From Desulfovibrio sp. A2 (GTDB lineage Bacteria; Desulfobacterota; Desulfovibrionia; Desulfovibrionales; Desulfovibrionaceae): a DNA stretch of 64,000 nt. Under the pieces are notes generated by a model that saw only the letters and a list, made by a program, of their open reading frames with translations, was not told the origin of the DNA and made no database searches. A program made the translations under genes and the position numbers. Shown one piece after another: positions 24,947-33,831 of the stretch. Every line of letters begins with the position of its first letter. Within the stretch, counting starts at the first letter, position 1. Location of the stretch: assembly GCF_000226255.1 (NCBI RefSeq), contig NZ_AGFG01000028.1:24394-88393 (forward strand), in the 5' to 3' direction.

Positions 24947-25858
24947 TTAATCGCGCTCCGGAATCCCCGCCTCGCGGGCCATGGCGACCAAGGAAGCCAG
25001 GGCGGCCACGGCCACCCGCAGCCACGCCAGGGCGTCTGCCGCCGCATCCACGTCGCCTCCATGGGCCGAGCGTTCCAGCGCCGCCGAACAGGCAGCCAGT
25101 TCCGCCATGGCGTAGTTGGCCGCCATGCCCCGCAGGGTGTGTCCAACGCGGGCCAGCAGCGCCTGGTCGCCCGCCGCCAACGCCGCCTCCGCCTGCCCCA
25201 CCAGGGCGTCGGTCGTGCGCTGCACGCCGGGCAGCAGCGGGCGCATCACTTCAGGCACCCCGGCGGCCAGGGCCGCTCCGGAAAGCCCGTGGCCGGACGA
25301 CGCATCCGGCACGACCACCCGTCGCAACTGGCCGCAGCGCGCCAGGGCCAGCGCCAAATCGGCAAGGTCCACGCGCCCGGCCGGGGGGGCATTGCGCCTT
25401 GTGACCGCACGGTCTCGCGGCGCGGCGACGGCTCCGTCGCCGTCCACGTCACGGGGACGCACGTCGACCACCGGAACACCCTCCCAGCCCGGGGGAATGG
25501 GGATGCCCCCATCCGCACTGCGCACCACCAGACGGGCGGCCGGGTCAAAAGAAGCGGCCGAACCAGACGGGCCAGACTGACCACACGGGCCAGCGGAGGC
25601 TCCGCCAGCGACGGCATCCCCTTCCGTGCCCGAGGCAGGCCGCGCCCCCGGCAGCAGCAAGGCCACCTGCGCCGCCAGGGCATCGCGCGTGGCCGGGTGC
25701 GCGTCGAGCACCAGCACGAGGCACCCCGCATGATCCCCCATGCCGGGGCGTGCGGCATCCATATCACCCACGGCGGCGCACCGCGGCTCGGGCGCATCCG
25801 TTCCGGCATCATCCCTGTGCAGGGCCAGCGTGTCGCCCCCCTTCAAGACCTTTGACAT
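24947..25858 (-). CDS. HPt phosphotransfer protein with a degenerate receiver-like N-terminal region
   Basis: The C-terminal 100 residues form an HPt helical bundle with the phospho-accepting His240 in ARVGHTLRGMAANYAM, followed by an Ala-rich helix pair. Residues about 46-180 (CLVLVLDAHPATRDALAAQV at the start, RVDLADLALALARC at the end) look like a broken-up receiver domain interrupted by Gly/Ser/Pro-rich inserts; I see no clear phospho-acceptor Asp, so this assignment is tentative. The start at 25858 has GGAG in front. The length is 303 residues. It would pass phosphate in a relay, possibly to the convergent response regulator, with a hybrid kinase encoded elsewhere. Confidence 0.72.
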   Translation of the reverse strand: MSKVLKGGDTLALHRDDAGTDAPEPRCAAVGDMDAARPGMGDHAGCLVLVLDAHPATRDALAAQVALLLPGARPASGTEGDAVAGGASAGPCGQSGPSGSAASFDPAARLVVRSADGGIPIPPGWEGVPVVDVRPRDVDGDGAVAAPRDRAVTRRNAPPAGRVDLADLALALARCGQLRRVVVPDASSGHGLSGAALAAGVPEVMRPLLPGVQRTTDALVGQAEAALAAGDQALLARVGHTLRGMAANYAMAELAACSAALERSAHGGDVDAAADALAWLRVAVAALASLVAMAREAGIPERD

Positions 25859-26091
25859 CGCATCTCCAGTTCCCTCGTGCCGGGCGACGCTGTCGCGCCT
25901 GTCCACATGCCCGCCCCGGTGCTATCGGCAGGCATGACGCATTGCCTTAGCCCACGCCCGCAGCGCAAGTATTTTTCCGCGCCCGCCAACGACACATGGG
26001 GAGACGGCAACCAACTTTGGCCGGAATTCCCACGGGCTTTGAAAAAAACGCTTGCCAACCTCCCCCCCTTTTGGCTAGAAGACCCTCCTGC

Positions 26092-26178
26092 GCCGAAGTG
26101 GTGGAATTGGTAGACACGCTAGGTTCAGGGTCTAGTTCCCGCAAGGGAGTGGGAGTTCGACTCTCCCCTTCGGCACCA
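26092..26178 (+). tRNA. tRNA-Leu (anticodon CAG)
   Basis: An 87-nt cloverleaf with encoded CCA. The acceptor stem GCCGAAG (26092-26098) pairs with CTTCGGC (26168-26174), followed by ACCA. The anticodon stem CTAGG/TCTAG flanks the loop TTCAGGG, giving anticodon CAG at 26126-26128. A long variable arm (TTCCCGCAAGGGAG) and GTTCGAC T-loop confirm a class II leucine tRNA reading CUG, a major codon in this GC-rich genome. A possible promoter (TTGCCA at 26052, TAGAAG at 26076) precedes it. Confidence 0.97.
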
Positions 26179-26186
26179 TCGCACGC

Positions 26187-26214
26187 AAAGGTCCCGGCAT
26201 CCGCCGGGACCTTT
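26187..26214 (+). terminator. Terminator of tRNA-Leu
   Basis: A 12-bp perfect stem AAAGGTCCCGGC / GCCGGGACCTTT (26187-26198, 26203-26214) with loop ATCC, 9 bases after the CCA end and followed by CTGCATTTT. Confidence 0.85.
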
Positions 26215-26369
26215 CTGCATTTTCAGCCCGCCCATCGTGCCACCCCGCGCCTTTCCCCCCGCATTCCCTTCCTTGCGCGAAAATCTCTAACCGCGTTGCC
26301 GCTACCCTCAAAATCATGCATGGCACAAGAGATTTCCATTCAATCGCGCCATGATGAAAGGGAGTGACC

Positions 26370-28286
26370 ATGCCGTTGCCCGCTGATCGTCCGCCGTTGC
26401 GTTCCGCCGTCGCCATCGTGCGCGGGGGGCTGGGCCTGGGCCTTTCCATCGCCTGCGTGTGGTACCTCATGCGCGCGGGCCTCTTGCGCGCCCACCTGCC
26501 GCAGGTGCTGGCCCTGCCGGAGACCGCCGGGGAATGGGTGATGCCCATCGCCATCATGACCATGCTGGCCTGTTCGCGCTGCGTGGCCCTGATGCCGCGC
26601 GCCACGCATCTTTCACGGGTGCACGACGCGGCGTTGGCCGCGCTGCTGCTGCCCCTGCTGGGACTGGTGCCGGGCCTTGGCCCGCTCGCACCGGGCATCG
26701 GGATACTGTGCGGTGGGCTGGCCGTGGCCGGGGCCACGCTGCTGTTCCACGGATGGGGCGTGCGTCTGGCATCCCTGTCCAGCCTGGACGCCGCGCTCTG
26801 TTTCGCCATGGCCACCTTCGTGGCGGAATCGGTGCTGGCGCTGTCCATTTCCGGGCTGGGCGGCGAAGCCGCCTGGCTGGCCGTGGGCGTGGGCCTGCCG
26901 CTGGGCGCGCGCCTGCTGCTGGGCAACGTATCCCTGCCCGGAGTGCCCGACGGCAGGGAACCCGCTCCGCTGCGGCCCCTGCCCCCTTCGCTGCTGGCGG
27001 CGCTGTTTTTGGCCAGCGCGGCGTGCGGACTGTTCTACCAACTGCTGGATCAACTGCCCCCGGAAAGCGACGCCACGGTCATGGCCTCCAGCGCGGTGTT
27101 CTGCGGGGTTGCGCTGTGCGCTGCCACCCTGCTGCGTTTCCAACCTACCGTGGCTCCGCGCCATCTGTTCCGCCTGGCCCTGCCCTTGCTGGGCCTTGGC
27201 TTTGCCACGCTGATGCTGCTGGGCCAGCGCATGCCGCGCGTGCCCATGTTCATCCAGCTTTCGGGCAGCGCGTTGCTGGACGTGTTCATGTACACCTCGC
27301 TGCTGCACAGCGCGGGGCTGCACGCGAGCCGTAACCGCGCGCGCATCGTGGCATTGTACTGGGCCCTGATCTTCGGGGCGCAGTGGACCGGCAGTCTGCT
27401 GTCCATGGGACTCGGATTGCTGCTGCCGCCGGATATCGCCCACATCCAGATCATCTCGCTGGCGGCGGTGTGCGCCATCATTTCCATCATGCTGGTGGTG
27501 CGCCCCGACCCGGCCACCTACATGGGCTGGCGGCTGCCAGGCCACGTGCCGGACGACGGCGCATCCGACATCGCCTGCCCGGTGGACGACGCCGACTGCG
27601 ATGACAACGCCACGCTACGGACCATCCTTTCCGACATGGCGACGGAAGCGGAAGAAACGACGGCGACGGCCGCCTGCGCCGCGTCACGACGACAGGCCAC
27701 GGACAGTGCGCTTGCGGATGCCGCAATCACGGACGCGCCCCCCCAAGCCTGGTCAACCGAGTCGGCCCCCGTTCCCGGCGCGCCCGCCCCCGGCGAGCCC
27801 TCGCGTTCCGCCCCCATCGAGCCCGCCGCGCCGGAACACCCGGTCATGCCGCGCCACCCCGCCCCCGTGGGCGCGGACGGCGCGGAACTGCCGCTGCCCA
27901 CCCCGTTCACCCTGCCCGGCATGGGGGCAACGATAAGTGCGCCAGCCCACGCATCGGCCAGCGGCCCCGGCGACGCGACGCAGCCCGCGCCACCGGCCCG
28001 CCCCGCCCCATCCGCCTCGGCCGCGCCGCGCCCCTACCCTTCGGCCCCGCCCGCCGAGTGCCTGGCCGATTCCCTGCGCCGCATGGGGCTGACCCGGCAG
28101 CAGGTGGCCGTCACCCTGCTGCTGGCCGACCGCCACTCCGGCCCCGAAATCTGCGACCGGCTGAACATTTCCTACAACACCCTGAAGACCCACGTGCGCA
28201 ACATCTACCGCCAGCTCGGCGTGGCCAACCAGCAGGAATTGCGCAACGCCGTCACGCGGTTCGACCCCGCCCGGCCAAGCGCGTAG
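26370..28286 (+). CDS. Membrane-embedded LuxR-type transcriptional regulator
   Basis: The first about 380 residues hold ten or more hydrophobic helices, ending in IISLAAVCAIISIMLVV. A long Pro/Ala/Thr/Asp-rich linker (about residues 390-560) follows. The last about 65 residues are a LuxR/GerE helix-turn-helix (LTRQQVAVTLLLADRHSGPE, YNTLKTHVRNIYRQLGVANQ). This is the layout of multi-pass membrane LuxR regulators, which are thought to sense a signal or substrate at the membrane and bind DNA from there. The ATG at 26370 has GGGAG five bases upstream; a GTG at 26364 is possible. It directly precedes the secretion/pilus locus in the same direction, 690 bp upstream, and may regulate it (inference). 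The length is 638 residues. Confidence 0.82.
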   Translation: MPLPADRPPLRSAVAIVRGGLGLGLSIACVWYLMRAGLLRAHLPQVLALPETAGEWVMPIAIMTMLACSRCVALMPRATHLSRVHDAALAALLLPLLGLVPGLGPLAPGIGILCGGLAVAGATLLFHGWGVRLASLSSLDAALCFAMATFVAESVLALSISGLGGEAAWLAVGVGLPLGARLLLGNVSLPGVPDGREPAPLRPLPPSLLAALFLASAACGLFYQLLDQLPPESDATVMASSAVFCGVALCAATLLRFQPTVAPRHLFRLALPLLGLGFATLMLLGQRMPRVPMFIQLSGSALLDVFMYTSLLHSAGLHASRNRARIVALYWALIFGAQWTGSLLSMGLGLLLPPDIAHIQIISLAAVCAIISIMLVVRPDPATYMGWRLPGHVPDDGASDIACPVDDADCDDNATLRTILSDMATEAEETTATAACAASRRQATDSALADAAITDAPPQAWSTESAPVPGAPAPGEPSRSAPIEPAAPEHPVMPRHPAPVGADGAELPLPTPFTLPGMGATISAPAHASASGPGDATQPAPPARPAPSASAAPRPYPSAPPAECLADSLRRMGLTRQQVAVTLLLADRHSGPEICDRLNISYNTLKTHVRNIYRQLGVANQQELRNAVTRFDPARPSA

Positions 28287-28463
28287 CAACCGCTCCCGCC
28301 GCAGCGGTCCCCGTGCTGGCGGTCGGCCATGTCGCGCAACAGGCGCGCCACCGTTCGCAACGGGTCGCAACGGGTCGTTACTGACCGCAAGTGTTCGCGA
28401 CAACGCGCAAAGCGCCCTGCCATGGCCCGCGCCGCGCCACCCCCCTGAAAATCACCCCAAATT

Positions 28464-28499
28464 TCACCCGCCGATTCCACGGCGGGTGATTGTTTTTTT
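28464..28499 (+). terminator. Rho-independent terminator downstream of the membrane LuxR gene
   Basis: A 10-bp stem TCACCCGCCG / CGGCGGGTGA (28464-28473, 28480-28489) with a 6-base loop is followed by TTG and a run of seven T. It lies about 180 bp past the stop of the upstream gene. Confidence 0.85.
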
Positions 28500-28631
28500 C
28501 CTTTCGACGGATATCTTGGCAGCACCGTTACCTTTCCATCGCCAAGCCCGACCTGCGGCCGACGCCCGGCAAACCGCCTGCGCGCCCGGCCAGGGCCGCC
28601 CGGCCGGTCAAATGATGTAACGGTGTGTGGC

Positions 28632-28678
28632 CTTTTCTCTAGAAAAGTTTTAACACGCTTGCGCGTCAGCAATATGCT
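28632..28678 (+). promoter_or_regulatory. Palindrome and probable promoter of the secretion locus
   Basis: A perfect palindrome CTTTTCT-ct-AGAAAAG (28632-28647) abuts a promoter-like pair TTAACA (28650-28655), 17 bp, TATGCT (28673-28678). The palindrome could be an activator or repressor site for the downstream operon; the membrane LuxR protein is one candidate. Confidence 0.5.
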
Positions 28679-28978
28679 GTAGCAAGGTCGCAGCCGCATT
28701 GAGGGGGGGATACGCCGGGCCGCAGGGGGGGCCTTTCGTCCCGGCGCATTCCAACGTTTCCACACATGCAGCACCGGACGGACACCTCACCGTCATGACC
28801 TGGTGGCACCTATGGGGCCGCCGGGAAATGACAAGCGGTTGAGCATGGCCCGCGCGGCAGCCAGCCGTCGCCCCGGCGACGGCCAGCCACGCGCGCCGCG
28901 CATCGACCTTGCGATACGGCACGACAACCACGGGCGGCTCCGCGCCGCCCGGGAAACCGTAATCGGGATGGTGGCTTC

Positions 28979-30898
28979 ATGGGTCTGCACGCCAATGCGT
29001 CCTCCACCGGGCGTCTGCTCGAACTCATCCGCAAGGGCGATTCCGCGCGCCCCGCGCCACGGCCCGAGCCGGGGCCCGGCAAGTGGAACATCCCGCTGCT
29101 GCGCCCGCTGAAGGAACGCCGCGTGCTCGGCGTGGAATGGCGCGGCCGCTGCCTGTACCTGGCGGAAAGCCGCCACGGCCGCATCGGGCTGCCGGTGCTG
29201 CAAGGGGTGCAGGCCATCCGCATTCCCGCAGGCATCCGCCCCGGCGACGACGCCTTCTCCTCCTTTCTCCGCCAGCAGATACTCGATTTCTGCGGCCCCG
29301 CGCCCGACCTTGAGGTGTGGGCCGCCCTGCCCGACGAACACGCCGAACACTGGCACTTTCGCATTCCCAAGGTTGCGGCCAAGGAACGCGACGACGTGGC
29401 TTTCTGGACCGCCCGCAAGGAACGCGAGTTCGACGAGCGGCAGTCTGTGTTCGACTGCACCATCGGTGGCGAGATCATCGAAAAGGGCGTGCCCAAGCTC
29501 CCCGTCACCGCCACCCTGGCGGTGCGCGCGGCCCTTGGCGAAGTGCGCAACATCGTGCAGCGGGCGGGCTTTGCCCTTGCCGGGGCGGCCACGCGGGTCA
29601 TCGCCTCGCACAACCTGTTCACCACCGGCTGGCTGGACCCGGCCACCGAACAGTTCGCCGTGCTGCACATCGACGAGGAATCGACCCGCATCGACATCTA
29701 CTCCTCGTCGCAGGTGGTGCTGAGCCGCATGGTCAAGACCGGCTTCGCCAGCCTGGCCCGCGCCCTGGTGGAATCCACCGCCGCCACCGCCCACCCCCTC
29801 GCCGACGCCGAAGCCCGCGAACTCTTGCTGCGCAACGCCTCCTGCACGCTGGCGGGGCCTGTTGCCGCCCACGCCACGGGGTCCACCGGCCAGCCCGTGC
29901 CCGTGCCCGCCGCGCCCACGGCGCAAGCCGCCTCACCGGCGGGGCCGCCGGTGGCGGACATCGGCGCCAGCATCGCCTCTGCCGTGGAACGGCTGGTGCG
30001 CCAGTTGGAACGCACCATGGACCACTTCGCCAACACCCTCGGCTACCCGGCCGTGTCGCGCATGTTCCTTTCCACCCCCGGCGGCTGCCTGCAACCGCTG
30101 GTGGACGAATTCGGGCGGCAGGTGGGCATTCCGTGCGCGGCGCTGAACAGCCAGCGCGGCCCGGCCACGCCCGGCGCGGAACTGGACATCGCCAAGCTGC
30201 CGTCCGACTGCGCCGAGGCCCAGTGGGCCATCGGGCTTTCGCTGTCGGACGACGCCCGCACCCAGAACTGCGTGAACACCTTCCGCGAGCGCAAGGAAGC
30301 CCGCAAGCGCGAACGCATCCGCATGGCGGTGGCCGTGGGCAGCATCGTCGTGGTGCTGTGCACGGCGGTGTTCGCCAGCTTCCAGGGGGCGGCCCTGCTG
30401 TCCGCCCGGTCCGACCGCGACGCGCTGCGCCAGCAGCTTGCCGCCTACGGCGAAACCCTCGACAAGCCGAAGCTGCTGGCCGCATCGGCCAAGGGCAAGG
30501 CGTTGCGCCTTGCCGTGCAGTCCATGAGCAGGCGGCAGGTATCCGTGGCGCTGCTGTCGGAACTGGCGGCCGTCACCCCTTCGGGGGTGCGCCTTTCCGG
30601 CCTGCGCCTTACCCAGCTCGACCAGCCGGGGCAGACCCAGGGAGCAAAGGACGCCAGGGGCAAGGCCGCGCAGCAGCAGGGCAAGCCCGAAGACGCGGCG
30701 GCCCAGGCCACGGCCATGGCCGTGGTGACGGGCGTGGTTTCCGGCGACATGCTCCAGCGAGAAGCCATGCTGGCCGACTTCCTGTATCGGCTTGAACGCT
30801 CCCCCATGGTGCTTTCGGTGACGGTGGAGAAAAAGACCCCGGAAACGGGCGCTTCCACCGAATCGCTGCAGTTCATAGCCACCCTCAAACTGGTGTGA
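28979..30898 (+). CDS. PilM-PilN fusion (GspL-like assembly platform protein)
   Basis: The first about 440 residues resemble PilM, the actin-like cytoplasmic protein of type IV pili (LGVEWRGRCLYLAESRHG, residues matching the phosphate and connect regions, LHIDEESTRIDIYSSSQVVL). A membrane helix follows (RIRMAVAVGSIVVVLCTAVF, about residues 445-465), and then a PilN-like periplasmic domain with a coiled-coil start and AAVTPSGVRLSGLRLTQLD. This is the same architecture as GspL of type II secretion. The complex links the cytoplasmic ATPase to the inner-membrane platform. A Pro/Ala-rich insert occurs near residues 300-325. It is the first gene of the locus; its stop overlaps a possible GTG of the next gene. 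Confidence 0.8.
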   Translation: MGLHANASSTGRLLELIRKGDSARPAPRPEPGPGKWNIPLLRPLKERRVLGVEWRGRCLYLAESRHGRIGLPVLQGVQAIRIPAGIRPGDDAFSSFLRQQILDFCGPAPDLEVWAALPDEHAEHWHFRIPKVAAKERDDVAFWTARKEREFDERQSVFDCTIGGEIIEKGVPKLPVTATLAVRAALGEVRNIVQRAGFALAGAATRVIASHNLFTTGWLDPATEQFAVLHIDEESTRIDIYSSSQVVLSRMVKTGFASLARALVESTAATAHPLADAEARELLLRNASCTLAGPVAAHATGSTGQPVPVPAAPTAQAASPAGPPVADIGASIASAVERLVRQLERTMDHFANTLGYPAVSRMFLSTPGGCLQPLVDEFGRQVGIPCAALNSQRGPATPGAELDIAKLPSDCAEAQWAIGLSLSDDARTQNCVNTFRERKEARKRERIRMAVAVGSIVVVLCTAVFASFQGAALLSARSDRDALRQQLAAYGETLDKPKLLAASAKGKALRLAVQSMSRRQVSVALLSELAAVTPSGVRLSGLRLTQLDQPGQTQGAKDARGKAAQQQGKPEDAAAQATAMAVVTGVVSGDMLQREAMLADFLYRLERSPMVLSVTVEKKTPETGASTESLQFIATLKLV

Positions 30899-30909
30899 CG
30901 GGCACAGCC

Positions 30910-31458
30910 ATGCAAGCATCCAAAAGCACATCGCCCTTTCTCGTCCCGGGGCTGTCCCTGGCGGCCATCGTGGGCATGGCGGCCCTGCTCATCGCGCCCG
31001 CCATGCGCGAAACGGCCCGCGTGCGCGAAGAAACGGCGCAGGTCCGCGCCATGTTGCAGATGCAGCAGGCCTTCGCCCCGGTCATCGCCGAAATGAAGGC
31101 CGACGCGGCCCGCTTCGACGCGCCCCTGTCGCGCCGCACCGCGCTGGCCTCGCCCAACCCGCCCGCGCTGGCCGAGGCCATCGGCACGCTGCAGGAAATG
31201 GGCAACCACGCCTCGCTCAAGGGCGTGCGCTTCGTGCCGCTGGCGGAATCGGTGCTGGGCGGCAGCAACCTGGTGCGGCTGGACGGCGTGATGGACGGCC
31301 CGCTGGAATCGTTCCGCGCTTTCCTCATGCAGGTCACCGCCCAGCCGTGGCTGGACAGGGTGGAATCGATGGAAGTGGCCGCGGGCACCCAGTGGCCCGG
31401 CTACAAGGTGTCCATCTGGGTGAAGGTTAACGGCGGCGCGACGCGCATCGGTGGATAA
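30910..31458 (+). CDS. PilO/GspM-like inner-membrane platform protein
   Basis: The protein (182 residues from this ATG) has a short cytoplasmic tail, one membrane helix (PFLVPGLSLAAIVGMAALLI), a coiled coil (RVREETAQVRAMLQMQQAF) and a small alpha/beta domain, the layout of PilO and GspM. It would pair with the PilN part of the upstream protein in the periplasm. A GTG at 30895 overlapping the previous stop is an equally possible start. Assignment rests mainly on architecture and gene order. Confidence 0.72.
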   Translation: MQASKSTSPFLVPGLSLAAIVGMAALLIAPAMRETARVREETAQVRAMLQMQQAFAPVIAEMKADAARFDAPLSRRTALASPNPPALAEAIGTLQEMGNHASLKGVRFVPLAESVLGGSNLVRLDGVMDGPLESFRAFLMQVTAQPWLDRVESMEVAAGTQWPGYKVSIWVKVNGGATRIGG

Positions 31459-31462
31459 CGGC

Positions 31463-32050
31463 ATGACCACCAGGGAAAAGATTTTGCTCGGCATGGCGGG
31501 CGTCGCGGCCATCGCGGCGGTGGTCATCCTGTTGATTCCGTCGGGTTCTTCGCGGCCCGTCCCGGCCGCCGGAGCCCCCGGCTCCATGTCGTCCAGCCTT
31601 GCTGGCCCGACGGGTGCGACCGGTGCGACGGGCGGCGCGGAAGCCTCCGGCCCCCCGCAGGCCCCGCAGGCCATTGTCGAGCAGGCCCGCAAGACCCTGG
31701 CCGAGGCGGTGGTGACCCAAAGCCAGCTCTACGTGCTGGACGCGGCAACCCGGCAGGCGGCCCCCAACCCCTTCCACCCCGTGCCGGGCAAGGGCGACGG
31801 CACGGGCGGCACGGGCGGCGGGCAGTATGGAAAGGACGGCAAGAGCGCCGCGCACGACATCGCCTTTACGGGCTACGTGGCCATCGGCAACAGCGTGCTG
31901 GCCATACTGGACGGGCTTGAATACCGCGTGGGCGAAACCGTTGCGGACACCGGATACGTGGTGAAGTCGATAACGCCGGGCAAGGTCGTCCTGGCATCGC
32001 CGGGCGATGTGACCGACAGGGAAATTCCCTACTCGGGCGACGACCTGTAA
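31463..32050 (+). CDS. PilP/GspC-like pilotin-side connector protein
   Basis: An N-terminal membrane helix (ILLGMAGVAAIAAVVILLI) is followed by a Pro/Gly-rich linker and a C-terminal beta domain (AFTGYVAIGNSVLAILDGLE, then YRVGETVADTGYVVKSITPG). This domain resembles the HR domain of PilP and GspC that contacts the secretin. A NPF motif precedes it, as in PilP. No lipobox is present, unlike classic PilP. The start is ATG 31463 or GTG 31451; both overlap or abut the upstream stop. It is followed 27 bp later by the secretin gene, its expected partner. Confidence 0.7.
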   Translation: MTTREKILLGMAGVAAIAAVVILLIPSGSSRPVPAAGAPGSMSSSLAGPTGATGATGGAEASGPPQAPQAIVEQARKTLAEAVVTQSQLYVLDAATRQAAPNPFHPVPGKGDGTGGTGGGQYGKDGKSAAHDIAFTGYVAIGNSVLAILDGLEYRVGETVADTGYVVKSITPGKVVLASPGDVTDREIPYSGDDL

Positions 32051-32076
32051 CCTGCGAGCAGTACGGGAGAATTCTG

Positions 32077-33774
32077 ATGCGCTCCATGAGAAGACACGTT
32101 CCCCTGGCCTTCGTCGTCCTGCTTGCGGCGGCATTCATCGTCGGCGCTCTGGGTTGCGCCCAACGCAAGGAAGAGGCCGACCCGTTCTTCGACAAGTGGA
32201 AGACCATGGCCACCAACTCCACGGGCTTCTCGCCCTCGCGCGAAACGCGCGACCTCAAGCCCCGCGCCGTGCTGCGGCAGGAAAAGGTGGCGGAAGAGCA
32301 GGACCAGCAGGCCCGTCCGCTGCCCACCGTGCCGGTAACGCTGAAGCTCCATAACGTGGACGTGGGCGTGGCCCTGCGCAGCCTGGCCGCCGCCGCTGGC
32401 CGCAACATCATCCTCAGCCCCGGCGTGAAGGGCGCGGTGAACGTCAACGTCAACCGCGTGCCGTGGGCCGACGTGTTCAAGGGCATGCTGGACAGCAACG
32501 GGCTGGACTACGCGTGGCAGGGCGAGCTGATCAAGGTCATGACCATGGCCGACAAGAAGGCCGAGCTTGAACGCACCACCCTGGAAAACCAGCGCATGGC
32601 CCAGAAGCTGAAGGGCCGCAAGGTTGGCCCGCTCATCACCTCCGTGCTCGACGTGCGCTACGCAGAGGCGGCGGAACTGAAGAAGAACCTGGAAGGCTTC
32701 CTTTCCAAGGACGACATGGGCAAGCCCGTGGGCTCGGTGGTGGTGGACACCTTCACCAACTCGCTGATCATCCAGGCCGTGGAAGACGACCAGCGCAAGC
32801 TGATGACTCTGGTCGCCAACCTCGACAAGCCCCGTTCGCAGATCCAGCTCAAGGCGCACATCGTGGAAGCCACCAAGGAAACCGCGCGCGACCTGGGCAT
32901 CCAGTGGGGCGGCGTGAACCGCGTGGGCAACATGGCGGGCAGCAACAGCCTGTGGATCACCCCCGGCGGCACCAACGGCGCGCCCAGCACCACCTATCCC
33001 GGCACATGGTCGTACAATCCCTTCTTCGGCTCGCCCGGCGTCAGCGGGCAGGGCAGCGGCATCAACTTCCCCATCGACACCACGGGCAAGTCGGGCGCGG
33101 GCTCCCTTGGCCTGATGTTCGGCACCATTGGCGGCAACATCCTGGAAATGCAGCTTTCCGCCCTGCAGGAAAACAGCAAGATCAACATCCTCTCGTCGCC
33201 CTCCATCTCCACGCTGGATAACCAGATGGCCTTCACCGAAAACGGCGAGAAGGTGCCCTACGTTTCCACCAACGCCCAGGGCGACCGCGAGGTGAAGTTC
33301 GAGGACGCGGTGCTGCGCCTTGAAATCACCCCCCACGTCATCGACGAAAAGAACCTGAAGCTGAAGGTGCTGGTGAAGAAGGACGAGGTGGACCTTACCC
33401 GCACGGTGGAAGGCAACCCCTTCATCATCAAGAAGCAGACGGAAACCACCCTTATCGTGCAGGACGGCGAGACCATCGTCATTTCCGGCCTGACCAAGGA
33501 CCGCAAGACCACCAGCCGCGAGGGCATTCCCGGCCTGCATGACGTGGAAGGGCTGGGCTGGCTGTTCGGCCGCGACGCCAAGGGCAGCAAGCTGGAAGAA
33601 GTGCTGATCTTCATCACCCCCACCGTGCTGCCCTACCGCGAACTCGCGGAACAGGGCGGCACCCAGAGCATCACCGTGCAACCGGGCCAGATCGGCCAGA
33701 TCGGGCAGACCATCCAGTCCGGCCAGCAAGGCCAGTCCCCCGTGGTCAGCCAGCCGGTGCTGCCCCGCCAGTAG
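32077..33774 (+). CDS. Secretin lipoprotein (PilQ/GspD/MshL-like outer membrane pore)
   Basis: The 565-residue protein has a lipoprotein signal (LLAAAFIVGALGC, lipid on the Cys). Then come a secretin N-domain (VTLKLHNVDVGVALRSLAAA), an N1-like repeat (ITSVLDVRYAEAAELKKNLE), and a conserved secretin core (IQLKAHIVEATKETARDLG, KINILSSPSISTLDNQMA, VPYVS, LRLEITPHVI, ETTLIVQDGETIVISGL, VPGL-type GIPGLHDVEGLGWLF, EVLIFITPTVLP). A Gln/Gly-rich tail with GQIGQ repeats ends the protein. It forms the multimeric outer-membrane gate for the pseudopilus. GGGAG lies ahead of the ATG. Confidence 0.93.
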   Translation: MRSMRRHVPLAFVVLLAAAFIVGALGCAQRKEEADPFFDKWKTMATNSTGFSPSRETRDLKPRAVLRQEKVAEEQDQQARPLPTVPVTLKLHNVDVGVALRSLAAAAGRNIILSPGVKGAVNVNVNRVPWADVFKGMLDSNGLDYAWQGELIKVMTMADKKAELERTTLENQRMAQKLKGRKVGPLITSVLDVRYAEAAELKKNLEGFLSKDDMGKPVGSVVVDTFTNSLIIQAVEDDQRKLMTLVANLDKPRSQIQLKAHIVEATKETARDLGIQWGGVNRVGNMAGSNSLWITPGGTNGAPSTTYPGTWSYNPFFGSPGVSGQGSGINFPIDTTGKSGAGSLGLMFGTIGGNILEMQLSALQENSKINILSSPSISTLDNQMAFTENGEKVPYVSTNAQGDREVKFEDAVLRLEITPHVIDEKNLKLKVLVKKDEVDLTRTVEGNPFIIKKQTETTLIVQDGETIVISGLTKDRKTTSREGIPGLHDVEGLGWLFGRDAKGSKLEEVLIFITPTVLPYRELAEQGGTQSITVQPGQIGQIGQTIQSGQQGQSPVVSQPVLPRQ

Positions 33775-33831
33775 CCGCAGGAACGCGAACCATGACGCCA
33801 CACCATCACCCCGTAGCAAGGTAGGAACGCC

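Larger units (their letters stand above)
28287..28978. other. 692-bp intergenic region before the secretion locus
   Basis: No convincing gene is present. It holds a short direct repeat (GCAACGGGTC twice near 28355), a rho-independent terminator at 28464-28499, and a palindrome plus promoter at 28632-28678. The 300 bp after that promoter would be an unusually long leader for the PilM-PilN gene. Confidence 0.6.

Noticed and set aside
26300..26345. Possible sigma-54 promoter (TGGCAC near 26319) before the membrane LuxR gene
   Set aside because: The -12 GC element is not at the required spacing (TT is found instead).
28340..28410. Short tandem repeats (GCAACGGGTC) as a possible CRISPR-like or iteron array
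   Set aside because: Only two copies of a 10-mer, no spacers of uniform length; likely chance duplication.
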